Shown: positions 30,356 through 40,795, counted from the stretch's first letter. The stretch: 64,000 bases of DNA from Phymatolithon calcareum (GCA_977006965.1 OZ345373.1:620001-684000), one strand, 5' to 3'. The notes: generated by a model not told the origin, from the sequence alone. Program-made: numbers and translations.

Positions 30356-30787
30356 TTATCTTGTATGTGCGTCCCCTGTGCTCGCCGTAGAATCACCCCA
30401 ACTTAACATGCATTTCGACGTAAGAGAAGACTCCAGCAGAATAGCTGCAAACACGACGACGAAGCCTGTGCACACAATCTGCAGGACACGCCACTGTGCT
30501 TTCGACTGCCGGGGGCACGAGCGGAGCGCACGATTGCGTGGAATACGGCGCGATGATTTACCGATGCCCCCTCGACGACCTGGTCCTCGCCTCCGGGTTA
30601 TACCTCTTTTTACGCTCTCCTGTTGGTACTCCTTCATGGTCAAGTACAGGCCTGGATAGCGCCTGTGGTTTGGGTCTCGCGGTGGTCGACGTGCCGATGG
30701 TGGTGGAGCGGGAAACGCTAGTACCTCGTGGGGAGGCAGGTGCTTGCGCAGAGATGGTTTTGCGGAGCGGGAGGAGACAGTTCCCAT
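30356..30787 (-). CDS. Small single-pass membrane protein (143 aa), unknown
   Basis: The frame is open upstream with in-frame ATGs at 30877, 30850 and 30787. A TATA box at 30865-30872 would put the RNA start downstream of the first two, so 30787 (MGTVSSRSAKPSLRKHL) is preferred. The protein is proline- and arginine-rich (FPAPPPSARRPPRDP; ITRRRGPGRRGG). It has one hydrophobic helix at about residues 101-118 (VLQIVCTGFVVVFAAILL) followed by a short tail. This layout suits a type II or tail-proximal membrane protein with a basic cytosolic or stromal side. No family recognised. Confidence 0.5.
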   Translation of the reverse strand: MGTVSSRSAKPSLRKHLPPHEVLAFPAPPPSARRPPRDPNHRRYPGLYLTMKEYQQESVKRGITRRRGPGRRGGIGKSSRRIPRNRALRSCPRQSKAQWRVLQIVCTGFVVVFAAILLESSLTSKCMLSWGDSTASTGDAHTR

Positions 30788-30864
30788 GATAAGAAGGTGT
30801 TTGAGATGTGCTTCTTCTGGGAAGAAGGTTGTGCTCTCAACAATCGCCATCTTGGTTTGGGGGT

Positions 30865-30872
30865 CTTTTATA
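30865..30872 (-). promoter_or_regulatory. TATA box
   Basis: Minus strand reads TATAAAAG, about 80 bp upstream of the preferred ATG at 30787. Confidence 0.5.
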
Positions 30873-31544
30873 TGCATTCCAGATCGACTGAGTGGAGTAT
30901 AGTGCGGAAGTGCAAGTGAGCCAAAATTTATTGCACTTGAACAACCACAGTAGCTATTAGCAGTAGCACTTGATGTGCCTTTCAGAGGTATAGGTCAGGC
31001 TTAAAATACAAACGAGGCGCCCACAAAGTATATCGTATAAATGAGTGCTAACACTGTTTCAAAATTCAGATGCTGGAGGTTCGAGTAGAGCTCGGGAGAA
31101 GCTCCTCTCAAAGCTTTATCGCGTACTGTAAGCGCCCAATACTCTAAACACAAGAGGAATCTTGTTCAGCAACATTTTGCCTATGTGATCTCTGACAGAT
31201 ATACGTTCATTGCTCCAAACAGAGAGCATAGAACGAGTGTTGCCAAAGAAGACGATATCTCGATGCACAGTTTCGAACCTAGAAAGGTTTACTGGGTGCA
31301 TTTTCTCAAGGGGTGGCAAAGTTGCTCCAGACAGTATTCTGGGAACATTTCGAAGCTTGCAGCGCTCTGTAGCATTTTCCAAAAGAACTCGAGGTGACTG
31401 GAATGAAGAATTTCGCATCTATGCGACGAATCAAAACCTTTCAGACCCATCGAAAAGCCGTGACATATGTAATGGCGACAAATAGTTCGTCCTTTCGCAA
31501 GAAAACCTCCGTTTTATCACTACCTCAAAAATCGCCCAATTCAT
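30873..31544. other. Gene-free stretch
   Basis: Minor frames on both strands (about 31116-31485) without recognised content. Likely promoter of the 30787 gene on one side and 3' region of the PsbP-like gene on the other. Confidence 0.4.
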
Positions 31545-32357
31545 TTAAATCCTGAAGACTTGAAACGATCCCAAAGAAGTATCAAAAAGCTCCTTAACCT
31601 TCTTCCATCGATTCGCCGTACAGCTCCCACAAAGCGCATACAATCGACCATCAGAAAGAACCACAGCCCTCGTGACAGCCCTCCGTTCAACCGTATACCC
31701 GCTAGCAGTAGTGCTTTCATACCTAGTCTCCAATTCCCTCACACCATCCGGCAACATAACATCGCGAGTCACCTTAACCTCAGGATCCTGCCCTGTGGCA
31801 TCGCCCGGCGTGACGAGAGCAGCGATATCCATGCGATCCCACGTGGCAACGTCGCGCTTGCCAGTGGCAGCACTAGCAAAGAACGCCACTCCCTCCGAGT
31901 GACGATAATCGCCCGCCGTGAGCCCGCTGGCGCGTCCGAGTTGCGGACGACTTTTCGTCCTGGAGAGTACGGTCGGGTTCAGTTCGGCTGCTGTGCCGCG
32001 ACCGACAGTTCGCGATATCACCCATGCACTGGGGTAGAGAAATTGGACTACCTCGCCGCTTTCGTACTGCTCCACTAACGGGGAGAAACCAGGGGCGTCG
32101 CGTAAGGTTGGCAGGCCGTAGGCGCTTAGGACGCCGTTGACGACCGTTCGCGCGGCAGGTGGGGCGGCTTGTGCAAAGTCGGAAGGGACGGGGACGATGC
32201 ATAGTGGTGTGAGTGCAAGGATTTTGAGATAGCGCCTTCTTGAGACGTGGGGATGCTTGATTTGCATTTCTGGTGATGGTCTGCATGGTCGGACGTGTCG
32301 GCGCAAAGGTAAGTGTGGTGAGACGAAGGCGGTCGTGCTTGCCATTCTGCACTGCAT
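31545..32357 (-). CDS. PsbP-domain protein of the thylakoid lumen (about 270 aa)
   Basis: The first ATGs are 32357 (MQCRMAS) and 32345 (MASTTAFVSP); either gives a plastid transit peptide rich in Ser/Arg/His. Next comes a twin-arginine-like lumen signal (SRRRYLKILALTPL, residues about 39-52) ending in AQAA, a typical lumenal processing site. The mature part has the PsbP signatures: VVQFLYPSAWVISRTV near its start and the C-terminal strand RLYALCGSCTANRWKKVKEL followed by SLGSFQV. PsbP-family proteins assist photosystem II oxygen evolution or photosystem assembly. This one looks more like a PsbP-domain (PPD/PsbP-like) member than canonical PsbP. It is evidence that the organism is photosynthetic. 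Single exon. Confidence 0.88.
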   Translation of the reverse strand: MQCRMASTTAFVSPHLPLRRHVRPCRPSPEMQIKHPHVSRRRYLKILALTPLCIVPVPSDFAQAAPPAARTVVNGVLSAYGLPTLRDAPGFSPLVEQYESGEVVQFLYPSAWVISRTVGRGTAAELNPTVLSRTKSRPQLGRASGLTAGDYRHSEGVAFFASAATGKRDVATWDRMDIAALVTPGDATGQDPEVKVTRDVMLPDGVRELETRYESTTASGYTVERRAVTRAVVLSDGRLYALCGSCTANRWKKVKELFDTSLGSFQVFRI

Positions 32358-33456
32358 GTTGATGGTTGGAAATAATTTTCGTAGTGCGGTCGCGAGGGTT
32401 GCAACCCTATGTAGGAATACCGAATTTTGAAGATAGGAAACACATGGTGGGAAACGACAATTGTCGGTGGGGCATCGCCGGTTCGCATCGACTGACTTGA
32501 GGCTCAAAATTGACCTCAAAATCTCACAGATTTGATCAGATCTTGGTCATCATAACATTACCGAGGCATAAAGCTGGGCAGTAGGATCAGATAAAACTTC
32601 CATTTTTGCCTCCGTCTTTGGACTATGTGCTGTGCTGTGCTGTACTGTGCTGAGACTCAGCTTCTTGCCTCCGGCTAACGCAGCGAAGCATGCGAGCATG
32701 TCACAAGGAATGAATAAAAACCATCAACTTTGTTTTCTGGTACCGCAATGTCTGGCTGCTGGGTGGCTGTCGCAAGGACGGGTAATAAATGAGCAGGTCC
32801 CAGAAACAACCGTGAGCAAGTAAAAACTATTCACTCGCTTTTGATTCCGCAACCTGCTCCTTTTTGACATGTTACAAGAAGGAACTGAACAAAGGGAGTG
32901 GAACATTGTTGGATAACTGGCACATGGGATGCTATGTCTTTCTTCCTCTGCTCTTGAATTTCAGAGCTCGCGCTTTTTTGTCGTACACTCAACTTGTAGG
33001 AGTTCTCCAAGATATCTCCGGAACTGCATCCACCCATTTTGCTACTCGTGTCAACTGTCTTATCGGGCCTTTTTCAGTGAGAAAGATTGTACTCTTCGGA
33101 GCAATAGGTATGTATTCAAGAAGATGTTTCTTTTCAAGTACAAAGGCGGGGATATATACAGAAATGATTTGATATTAGTTTAATATAACGCTCTAGTTGC
33201 TTTGAGTGGAATCGTCTAATGACGAGCGGCAGGCAGAGAAGAAGCGTGCTTACAATTAGCTACCAGGATTAACTCCCTGTCGTAATCTAAGTAGACGTAC
33301 AAATAGCAGCGCTGCTTGCTAGCCCCGTAGGGGAATAAAGCATTCATTATTATGACGCTCGACGTTTGCAAACAACGTCCGCAGATATAGTTTAGTTCCC
33401 TTGCTCCTAGCCCAGCCCGGGAGAGGGAGAGTAATGCGAATGATCGGACGGACGGA
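32358..33456. other. Gene-free stretch with dispersed repeat
   Basis: Contains TGCTG-type short repeats at about 32628-32660 and the dispersed repeat at 33215-33345. No gene is supported. Confidence 0.4.
33215..33345. repeat. Dispersed repeat, copy B
   Basis: Resembles 3288-3405: GAGCGGCAGGCAGAG, later GTCGTAATCTAAGTAGA, and a downstream GAATAAAGCA. Diverged, non-coding. Confidence 0.5.
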
Positions 33457-34056
33457 TCAATTGTCTTGTTCAGATGATGACTTGGGGGTTAACAGAATGG
33501 CCGATATCATCGGGTTATTCTTTCCTTCAACTCTTCCCAACTTGATGCGAATTGCTCCTTCAACACTCTTGACGAGCCTTGTCGTTTTTACGCCGAACGT
33601 CTTGTATGCCTTTGATGCCAATTTGAAAACATCAAATTCCCAACTTCCCCCGATGTGTGCCTTCATTCCGTTAATAGTCACTGTAAATGCTCTCTTTCCC
33701 AACCCTGCTGCACCGTCCCAGGTTTCTGCAAAGTACAACGTAACATTGTACATGCCGTTAACCGGAATGGAGTACTCTAAGTCACCTTTCCATGCCCAAC
33801 GATGTGTCGTCATAGCATCTTTGTACGCCTGTCCCCAACTGTCATATGCCTTGACTGACCTGTTCGTTGCAAAGCTGTGCGTGTAGCCCTTGAAGAATCC
33901 TGCGTCGCTTATCAGTCCTTCGCCGCCAGATCCGCCGCAGTTGATAAAGATTTTGCTGTTCTTCGGAAGCGGCTTTGAAGACAATCCAGCGCGCGTTTCC
34001 CTATGCAGGGTGAAGAGCAGGAGAAGCAGCGCTGCCAGCGAAATGTGAGCCGCCAT
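33457..34056 (-). CDS. Secreted malectin-domain protein (199 aa)
   Basis: ATG 34056 gives a clear signal peptide (MAAHISLAALLLLLFTLHRE, cleavage near residue 23). A single malectin/CBM57-like domain of about 155 residues follows. Key features are INCGG at the domain start, an aspartate-rich turn (EGLISDAGFF), AYDSWGQAYKDAM, DLEYSIPVNGMYNVTLYFAE, KRAFTVTINGM, and the closing NPMISAILLT. Malectin domains bind carbohydrates, such as di-glucosylated N-glycans in the ER of animals or cell-wall glycans in plant receptor kinases. With no kinase or membrane anchor this is a secreted or ER-lumen lectin-like protein. A TATA box lies about 120 bp upstream. Confidence 0.9.
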   Translation of the reverse strand: MAAHISLAALLLLLFTLHRETRAGLSSKPLPKNSKIFINCGGSGGEGLISDAGFFKGYTHSFATNRSVKAYDSWGQAYKDAMTTHRWAWKGDLEYSIPVNGMYNVTLYFAETWDGAAGLGKRAFTVTINGMKAHIGGSWEFDVFKLASKAYKTFGVKTTRLVKSVEGAIRIKLGRVEGKNNPMISAILLTPKSSSEQDN

Positions 34057-34176
34057 GTTTAATGTTTGAGCGCTTAGATCGGGTCGAGAGAATGAAGAGA
34101 AGCTTGAGAGCAGTAGTGTGGAAGTGCTACTCTTGCAGAACACAGATGAGTGCTCTGTGAGGGGTAATTGGCTCCA

Positions 34177-34184
34177 TTTATATA
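34177..34184 (-). promoter_or_regulatory. TATA box of the malectin gene
   Basis: Minus strand TATATAAA, about 120 bp before ATG 34056; a transcription start near 34150 would leave a 5' UTR of about 95 bases. Confidence 0.6.
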
Positions 34185-35497
34185 TTCGCCCATCCCAGAC
34201 CTCTCCAAGGACCAACAGGTTCTGCACTAAACCTGTCTTAAAAACAGGAACTCCATGACACCCTATGTCCGCGGCCGGTTACAAGGCCTAAAGCGTGGCT
34301 GCTTTACCCCCGTCGAAGAGGTGTACAAGTGTATCAAATGTCAAATTACAAACTTGTTGGTTGAAAAAGAAGTGGACTATCCGAAAAACGCCCACGACAC
34401 TGAGAGCCTCTCGTTCCGGCAAAAGCAAGTTCAGTCTAGCAATCAGGTAGTTGGTTCGCTATTCCGCATTTACGCCCTGCACGTTGGTCTCGTCAGGCAT
34501 CCATCCTCAGCACATAACCAATAGTATAAGCAGGGATGGAAAAGGATGTGGATGTCTGAAACACGTAGCATGAAACTCTCTGCAGTTAGTCCATGGAGCG
34601 GTGAGTGGAGCGTTGTCCTCATCTGGTGTATTGCTATACTTAGATGAACAAAAAGCACGAGGGTAACATGCAGGAGCTTGGAGGTCTTACAGGATGATAT
34701 CATGTCCCATGAGGACCATGATGCCGTCAGAAATTAAACCTAATAAAAACGATGAAGATTATCAAGCCGCTGTAGCTCGCCCGTCCTGCCGGACGCCATA
34801 GCTATTTGTGCTACGGGCACGGGTTGCAGCCATTCCGTAATCTCGCCGGGCTTCGGCAAAAAAGTTTCTTTTACTAACCAAAACATGCAGAAACAATTCA
34901 TCAAAAACAGCACTTCTGAACCGTCCACAAGGATTGCGCAAAGATCTTGCACAGAATATCTGTCCTTGTCCGTCACACGGATTCTAATAAACGGCTTGCC
35001 TGCCTTCGATTCTGGACAGAGCCATCCATCGAACGGGATAGTCCATAATCCGACCGTAATCAGCCCTGGGCGCAGCCTGCTGCAATACCTGCCGCCGAGT
35101 GGTCTCGCATGGAAGCGAGGGAAACCTTATTTCATTCGAACACCGTACTGTACTGATACGGTTAAGAGGTGAAGGGCGATACAGTATGCCATTCAATGCT
35201 CCGGGATTCCCACAGCAGTCCGCACTGACTGACCGCTTCTGCAACGATCATATTAACAGATATGCAGTACAGAGATCACCACATCACAGATACGAGGCCT
35301 CGCAGCGCCGAATGTTATCTATCCCATGAGCAACCAACCAGGAGCACCGCATCATTCTCAGTCGGTAGTTCGAAGAGTCGTCAGAGTGGCGGAAAAACGT
35401 GCTTGCTCTTCATTCTGCACGAAAGAGATAAATGACACGCTCAACGACAACGCATAAGCAACGGGACGATCACGCGCGCCAACTAAATACATATTCC
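34185..35497. other. Gene-free stretch
   Basis: Weak frames include minus 34740-34976 (ends LPKPGEITEWLQPVPVAQ), which has only a GTG start and no recognised domain. No repeats found. Confidence 0.35.
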
Positions 35498-37027
35498 CTA
35501 CATTTCCATTGCCATATCCTTATGCGTCGACTGCTGCCCACTTCGGTCACCCCCCAGGGGCGGTCTGCCCGTCACACCCGACGTGCAATGACGACCTCCA
35601 ATGCGCGCCTCCGCGGATCCCACTGCAGCCCGTTCCACATTTTGCATCCCATTCCCTCCTTGCGCACTCCCTCCACCATTCGCAAACCGACTGAGCTGCA
35701 CCTCCCCCATAGTAGAAGCCTTAAAATCCGGTGTATCCGCACTGATAGCACTGAACACGCGACTAGACAACGTTCTACTCTTCGGGTCCACATTCGCCTC
35801 CTTAGCCGCCATATCCTCTGCAAATCGATCTGCAGGCGACCGTTCATTAAACAAAATGCCACCGGAAACAAGCGCATCCCGTTCATTCGGATGATACTCT
35901 GCAATCTCACGCAAAAGCTCAGCCCTCATACCAGCCGCAGACAATCTTGTCCTCTCAAATGCAAAATCCCGTTCATCAAGCGGTGCACGTTGCGCGCCCA
36001 ATCCGAATCGCTGAAAGTCTGCAAAATACGGCAACGCAAGCGCCTGCGCGGCCGTGATGCGGTCGTCGGGGTCGAAAGTGAGCAACCGCGCAAGAAGATC
36101 AAGTGCTGCAGCTGAAGCGTTCGGATAAAGTCCTACCAGCGGGGTGCGCGGAGCGGCCGGAAGCGCCTTTAATGCTCGCACGAGTTCATCGGGGATTTTA
36201 ATCTTCGACAGCGTGGTCGGCGGCGGTGCACCTGTTACATTGACGATGAGGGCAAACTGTTCGCGAGCGTTGGAACCCGGGAAGAGTGGTCGACCACCGC
36301 CGAGCATTTCGGCGAATATACATCCGGCAGACCACATGTCGATTGCCGTGGAATACTTGGTGGAATGCGCGAGAATGAGCTCCGGGGCTCGATACCAACG
36401 CGTGGCGACGTAGTCGGTCCAGAAGACGGAGTCGTCGCCGCGTTGAAAGGCCGCACGTGCCAGTCCGAAGTCGCAGATTCGGAGCAGACAGTCTGCGTTT
36501 ACGAGGATGTTATTCGGGTTGAGATCCCGGTGAAAGACACGGGCGTTATGAAGGAAGTTTATACCTCGCAGAAGTTGGAATAGCATGAAGCGATGATGGT
36601 CTTCTGTGAGCGCCGTGCGAGAGCGGAGGAGACGGCCGAGATCGGTTGGCATTATTTCAAAGACGACGAATACATCGTTGAAACGGTCGCGTTCACCGGG
36701 GATTAACACGTCCTTTACGGATATTATGTTCTCGTGGGTGTGGAGAAAACGAAGGAATTTTAACTCGCGCAGAATACGTGTGGCCATTCCGGCAGACTCG
36801 AGGACACGCTTGATGCGCTTTACGGCGACGCGTTCGCCGGTTTGGGTGTCGGTTGCGGCTACCACGACGCCGTAGGCGCCTTCGCCGATTACCTTGTCGA
36901 CGCGGTAGCGGGTGCCGTTCACGGAAGCGGCGAAAAAATCACGGAGGAGCATTGCTTTTCTGCGACGTTTGGCGTCACTGTCCCGAGAGGAGGCAGTGGA
37001 GCCGCCGGTTGCACCGCCATGTGCCAT
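35498..37027 (-). CDS. MAP kinase, TDY type (509 aa), with HRDLN catalytic loop
   Basis: First ATG 37027 (MAHGGATGGSTASSRDSD). The kinase domain covers residues 41 to about 335: glycine loop GEGAYG (48-53), ATP-binding VAVK70, catalytic loop HRDLNPNNIL (166-175), DFG (187-189), activation loop T204-D-Y206 and the APE-equivalent RAPEL. The TDY motif matches plant/algal group D MAPKs, which also share the long C-terminal extension seen here (about 175 residues, Ser/Gly/Gln-rich). Such kinases are activated by dual phosphorylation at T and Y and act in stress or developmental cascades. The catalytic-loop lysine of HRDLKP is asparagine here, which is unusual for an active Ser/Thr kinase. The gene diverges from the chorein-domain gene at 37748. 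Confidence 0.93.
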   Translation of the reverse strand: MAHGGATGGSTASSRDSDAKRRRKAMLLRDFFAASVNGTRYRVDKVIGEGAYGVVVAATDTQTGERVAVKRIKRVLESAGMATRILRELKFLRFLHTHENIISVKDVLIPGERDRFNDVFVVFEIMPTDLGRLLRSRTALTEDHHRFMLFQLLRGINFLHNARVFHRDLNPNNILVNADCLLRICDFGLARAAFQRGDDSVFWTDYVATRWYRAPELILAHSTKYSTAIDMWSAGCIFAEMLGGGRPLFPGSNAREQFALIVNVTGAPPPTTLSKIKIPDELVRALKALPAAPRTPLVGLYPNASAAALDLLARLLTFDPDDRITAAQALALPYFADFQRFGLGAQRAPLDERDFAFERTRLSAAGMRAELLREIAEYHPNERDALVSGGILFNERSPADRFAEDMAAKEANVDPKSRTLSSRVFSAISADTPDFKASTMGEVQLSRFANGGGSAQGGNGMQNVERAAVGSAEARIGGRHCTSGVTGRPPLGGDRSGQQSTHKDMAMEM

Positions 37028-37747
37028 TCCGCGAGTGACACGACCGGTTGCGGGTTGCTGCAGATGGGGGATTACTGGGGGAATCGATGGACAGGCGGAA
37101 GTTTCGGAATGGATGAGGGGAAAGAACAAACCAACAGCGTTGAGTATCTCTGCAACTGGAGTGCAGAGCGAGAGATGGGAGACTGAGACTGAGACAGAGT
37201 GGAAGTGCAAGCGAGAAAGTATGGCGTCACTCAATCAATCAATCAATCAATCAAAGAGAAGAGTACGACCTCAATGGAGGAGTCCGTCCGATTACCTTCC
37301 GGAATGATACCACCAGTTTAGGGAATTTCGTTCTCAACAGTGCATGCAGACTGGCCGGCCACGACGTTGCTCCACTGTTCGACACAATGGATTGAGCTGA
37401 GCTGAGCTGAGCTGAGCTGAGCTGCCCTTCGTCCTCAACCCACAAGCAAACAAGCAATGGATAGGCGCTGCTGCTTGCACAAGCTGCCTGCCTTCTGCTG
37501 GCAGCCAAACGAAACTGCCTCCCTCTTCCACGTGTACCTACCATTTCTCTCGCTGACAAACAACACGTGTACAGCACGAATCATACATGATGCGAGACCA
37601 AGCAGGGGAGCGGGAGTTGGCAATCAATCCGGTAATGAATTTCAAACCATTATTACCTACCGACACGTACGTTGACGCATACATCACGAAGAAGGCCGAC
37701 CGCGTTTGCAGCAACCGAAGCGGAAGCGAAAAGCGGACGGCGTTGCG
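37028..37747. promoter_or_regulatory. Shared intergenic region of two divergent genes, with microsatellites
   Basis: The 720 bp between ATG 37027 (minus) and ATG 37748 (plus) carry (TCAA)6 at 37231-37255 and (GAGCT)6 at 37394-37424. No TATA box is obvious near either gene. It must hold both promoters. Confidence 0.55.
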
Positions 37748-39790
37748 ATGATAGAGAGCGCGCTGTCCGCGCTGCTCGCGTCAGTCGCGGGTCATTATGC
37801 AGACCTCTCCCCTTCGGACGTCGGCATCGGTCTGGACGGCGGCCGTCTCGCCGTAGAGGACGTTCAATTACGTCCTGAGAATCTAAATTCCCCCGCACTT
37901 CCCTTCCGCGTAATCTCCGGTCGTGCTGGTATTCTCCGTGTCAATGTGCCATGGTCCATGCTATCGTCAGCCCCTGTTTCAGTCTATCTAGAAAACGTCG
38001 AACTCGTCGCCGCACCTCGCTCTTCAGATGCGGAGCAACCGACAAATCCACCGCCGAAACTACCCTCCGCTTTACGCTGGCATGAAACAAGACTTGGTCG
38101 CGTCCTCTTCAATGTACAGGCAGAGGTTATTGGACTGCGCGTGGAATATCGTGACGGAGCTTGCGTGGCAAACATGGAGGCAAAGGCTGTACGTGCGCAT
38201 TCCGTTGATGCAAACTGGACACGTGCTTTCGTACCACTCGACGGATGCGGTGTGGCTGTTGCGATGCGTAAATTACTCGCCATTGATGATTTGCGCTGCG
38301 TGATGGTCCCCACGTCGACGGACGATACCGGTTCGAACTCGTGCTTCGAGTCACGCACGCCGCTTCTTGATGGCGTCGATGTCGCCGTCAAGGCATTGCT
38401 CTGTGCCGGGGAAGGTGAACGCGATGGGGAAAAACCGGACGGTGTGCATGTGGAGATAGATGTCGAGCTCGACCATCCAGCTGTGAATTTGTCTCGGCGA
38501 CAAACGCGATGGATACAACGTATCTTCGAGCACGGTCTCAGCGAAGCAGTGCACCCCCCATCACAACCGTCACGTCGACCGCGCTCGCAAAGCGCCGACC
38601 TTCTTTCATCTGAGAACGGCCAAACCCCACAGGATCCGCGTTCACCACGCTCCGCTCCTCCTTCTTCGCCCCGCGCTTCGTCTCTCCTGTCCGACGACGA
38701 CGCCGTCTCCGTTTCCTCTGATGAAAACGGTTCACTGACCGACGCGGACAGTCCGCTTCTGCCCCCGGAGACCCCATCTACACGCGGCGGTTTCCACTCT
38801 TTGTGGCATGCGCTCACGGCGGAAAATAGCGACGAGACCGTGGACGACGCGGCGTATGCGCTCGGAATGCAGTCTGCAGAACTGGAGCGTCGCCGCGTAG
38901 CAACGTCGCGCGCTCATCGCCGCTCAATGTCGCTTTCACGCAGCTCCCGTGGAGATGTGGAATCCGAGCTGTCCGAGGGGGGGACCGACGAGCGATTTGC
39001 GCGCGAGGCTGTGGCGGCGGCGGCCGAAGCTGGCGGGCTTACCATTCGCTGCAGACTGCGTACGCCGGATGCTCGGGCGTGGGCGCGGGTCAGGATGCTC
39101 GAGGATGAATTACGGGGGGAACGGATGGTGCGTGAGGGGTTGCAGGACGCGGAGATGGCACTCATGGCGGCTTCGGAACGCGTCAGAGTGGCGGAGGAGG
39201 CGGCTAGTGCGACGAAGATTAGAAATATGGCGCTTGTGAGGGAATTGGCGGATTTGGAAGAGATGACGGCGAGTGCGAGCAGGAATAAGGATGCTATGAT
39301 TAGACAGATTGAGGCGGCGTTGCAGGAGGCGAGACGGAATTTGCAGGTGATGGTTGAGGAACGGGCGAATGCTTGGGGGGTGGATGATGCGGAGGAATGG
39401 GAGGGAAGTGAGAGGAGACGGAAGAGTGAGAGGAGATTGAGACATGCGAGCAGTGATACTTTTGTTGTTGTTGGGGGGAGTAGTGAGGATGACGTTGGTG
39501 GAAGTACGGGGAGTGAAAGTGAGGTTTCTGACGGTGGTAATGAGAAGGTTGGAAATGAGTTTAGTGGATTGAGTCATGGATTGCCGCCAAGTACGGTGCA
39601 AGGGGACACTGCTGAAGGAATGGATGGGAAGGTTCAGACAAGAGGGCAGGTGGGAAGTGCGGATGATGAGGTGTTGCTTATGGAAAAGACACAAATTATT
39701 GAACGGCAGTTCTCCCCGCGACTGTCTTCGCCGCCGAGGACGAGAGCGTTGGAGGACAGCTTTTCGAAAGAAGGACTAACTTTAATATAA
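37748..39790 (+). CDS. Chorein-N (VPS13/ATG2-type) protein with C-terminal coiled coil (680 aa)
   Basis: ATG 37748 (MIESALSALLASVAGHYADL). Residues 1-90 follow the chorein_N pattern closely: LLxxxAGHYADLSPSDVGIGLDGG, then VEDVQLRPENLN, LPFRVISGRAGILRVNVPWSML and PVSVYLENVEL. This is the N-terminal entry of bridge-like lipid-transfer proteins (VPS13, ATG2, BLTP3), which move lipids at membrane contact sites. Repeating-beta-groove-like sequence continues to about 270. The chain then turns Ser/Pro/Asp-rich and ends in a coiled coil at about 425-530 (RVRMLEDELRGERMVREGL). At 680 residues it is much shorter than VPS13 or ATG2 and cannot form a long bridge, so a BLTP3-like or adaptor role is inferred. 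G-rich codon bias rises toward the 3' end. Confidence 0.85.
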   Translation: MIESALSALLASVAGHYADLSPSDVGIGLDGGRLAVEDVQLRPENLNSPALPFRVISGRAGILRVNVPWSMLSSAPVSVYLENVELVAAPRSSDAEQPTNPPPKLPSALRWHETRLGRVLFNVQAEVIGLRVEYRDGACVANMEAKAVRAHSVDANWTRAFVPLDGCGVAVAMRKLLAIDDLRCVMVPTSTDDTGSNSCFESRTPLLDGVDVAVKALLCAGEGERDGEKPDGVHVEIDVELDHPAVNLSRRQTRWIQRIFEHGLSEAVHPPSQPSRRPRSQSADLLSSENGQTPQDPRSPRSAPPSSPRASSLLSDDDAVSVSSDENGSLTDADSPLLPPETPSTRGGFHSLWHALTAENSDETVDDAAYALGMQSAELERRRVATSRAHRRSMSLSRSSRGDVESELSEGGTDERFAREAVAAAAEAGGLTIRCRLRTPDARAWARVRMLEDELRGERMVREGLQDAEMALMAASERVRVAEEAASATKIRNMALVRELADLEEMTASASRNKDAMIRQIEAALQEARRNLQVMVEERANAWGVDDAEEWEGSERRRKSERRLRHASSDTFVVVGGSSEDDVGGSTGSESEVSDGGNEKVGNEFSGLSHGLPPSTVQGDTAEGMDGKVQTRGQVGSADDEVLLMEKTQIIERQFSPRLSSPPRTRALEDSFSKEGLTLI

Positions 39791-40237
39791 AGATGTGTGT
39801 TTGGCTAAGCTTGTAGCAGAGATGTTCATAACTGGTCAATGCTACTGTTTGCTCGACTGCGAAAGTAGAAATGTAGATTTGGTGGAAAATACAGCGGCGT
39901 CATGGCTAGCGAGCATTCCACAACGCGGCATATCCCCATCCTCTGAAACAACGGACCTCGTCAGATTTGCCGCACGTGTACTGCAGCGCACGGCGATTAT
40001 TGTCAATATGCGTCGATTGGATTTGAGCACTACGATGCTTTCCCTTGAGTGCTCAATACGGGAGCATCACTTGCTTGCTTTGTGTATATTGCAACAATTT
40101 GATATGGACAATGTTCCTAACCAGTTCTCAATCCTATGTGTTGACCTAAGACAATTTATTGAACGGATAACGCGACCAATTCATGGGTCAGTTTCCTCAT
40201 CGTTGATGTCGTGTTTGTGCTACTGACCAGAAAAACC
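39791..40237. other. Gene-free intergenic stretch between convergent genes
   Basis: A plus-strand frame at 39795-40226 lies here but has no recognised content and begins five bases after a stop. It is probably the joint 3' regions of the convergent chorein and CENP-C-like genes. Confidence 0.35.
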
Positions 40238-40795
40238 TCATGGACGTCTCCGCTTAACGACGCCTTTCGAAGTTTCGCGCGGCGCAGTAGAGCTATCAGT
40301 GTCGCTTGCGCTGTTAACTGTCGCGACTAGGAAATTATTTGACGACGACACTTGGGTCTTACGTCTCTTCTTACTGAAGAACACCTTTTCGTCAGTCCCA
40401 TATTCGAGTTTCTTGGCCTCATCATCTACTGCGAAGACAGCATGCGCGATTGTCGGCAAACGCTGATCATTACGCCGTTCATATCCCACTTTCTCGCCAT
40501 TCCAAAAGTGAAGTGCTGGGATTCGCTTTCGCTTGCTGCGCCGGACATTTCGGACTTTGCTATATTCTTGCACCGGTAACTTGTTGGCGTCTAGAGTTCG
40601 AGCTGGCTTGTTCTCCCTCTCCCTCTCGAACTGGATATTGTTCTTCTTGACATCAGACTTCGCGGAGGAACTAGATTCTTCTCGAAGTATCCATGGTGCA
40701 CCTGAAGACGTGTCGCTTGCATCTGTGTCGTCGTCAAGTGGCACGTCGAGTAGTTTTTGTTCTTCGAATAGAACATCTGACATCGGCGAATCCAT
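40238..40795 (-). CDS. Short CENP-C-motif protein (185 aa)
   Basis: ATG 40795 (MDSPMSDVLFEEQKLLDV). Residues 83-108 are a clear CENP-C motif: NVRRSKRKRIPALHFWNGEK followed by VGYERR. The core is R-R-S-x-R, a hydrophobic-Pro spacer, F/Y-W, then Y. This motif binds CENP-A nucleosomes at centromeres. The protein lacks the long N-terminal region of the neighbouring CENP-C (42202-45711). Its sequence aligns only with the C-terminal part of that protein: SDVLFEEQ to SDVVLFEIQ, LPTIAHAVFAV to LPTIAQVVVAL. It is thus a truncated tandem duplicate on the same strand, 1.4 kb downstream. The tail is basic (KKRRKTQ, VVKRRRP). It could compete with or supplement full CENP-C at nucleosomes. Confidence 0.85.
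   Translation of the reverse strand: MDSPMSDVLFEEQKLLDVPLDDDTDASDTSSGAPWILREESSSSAKSDVKKNNIQFERERENKPARTLDANKLPVQEYSKVRNVRRSKRKRIPALHFWNGEKVGYERRNDQRLPTIAHAVFAVDDEAKKLEYGTDEKVFFSKKRRKTQVSSSNNFLVATVNSASDTDSSTAPRETSKGVVKRRRP

Noticed and set aside
33401-33886. 161-codon plus-strand frame over the malectin gene
   Set aside because: Antisense of a gene with a signal peptide and a complete malectin domain.
37984-38817. Minus-strand 277-codon frame opposite the chorein gene
   Set aside because: Overlaps a well-supported plus-strand gene; GC-rich third positions keep the antisense open.
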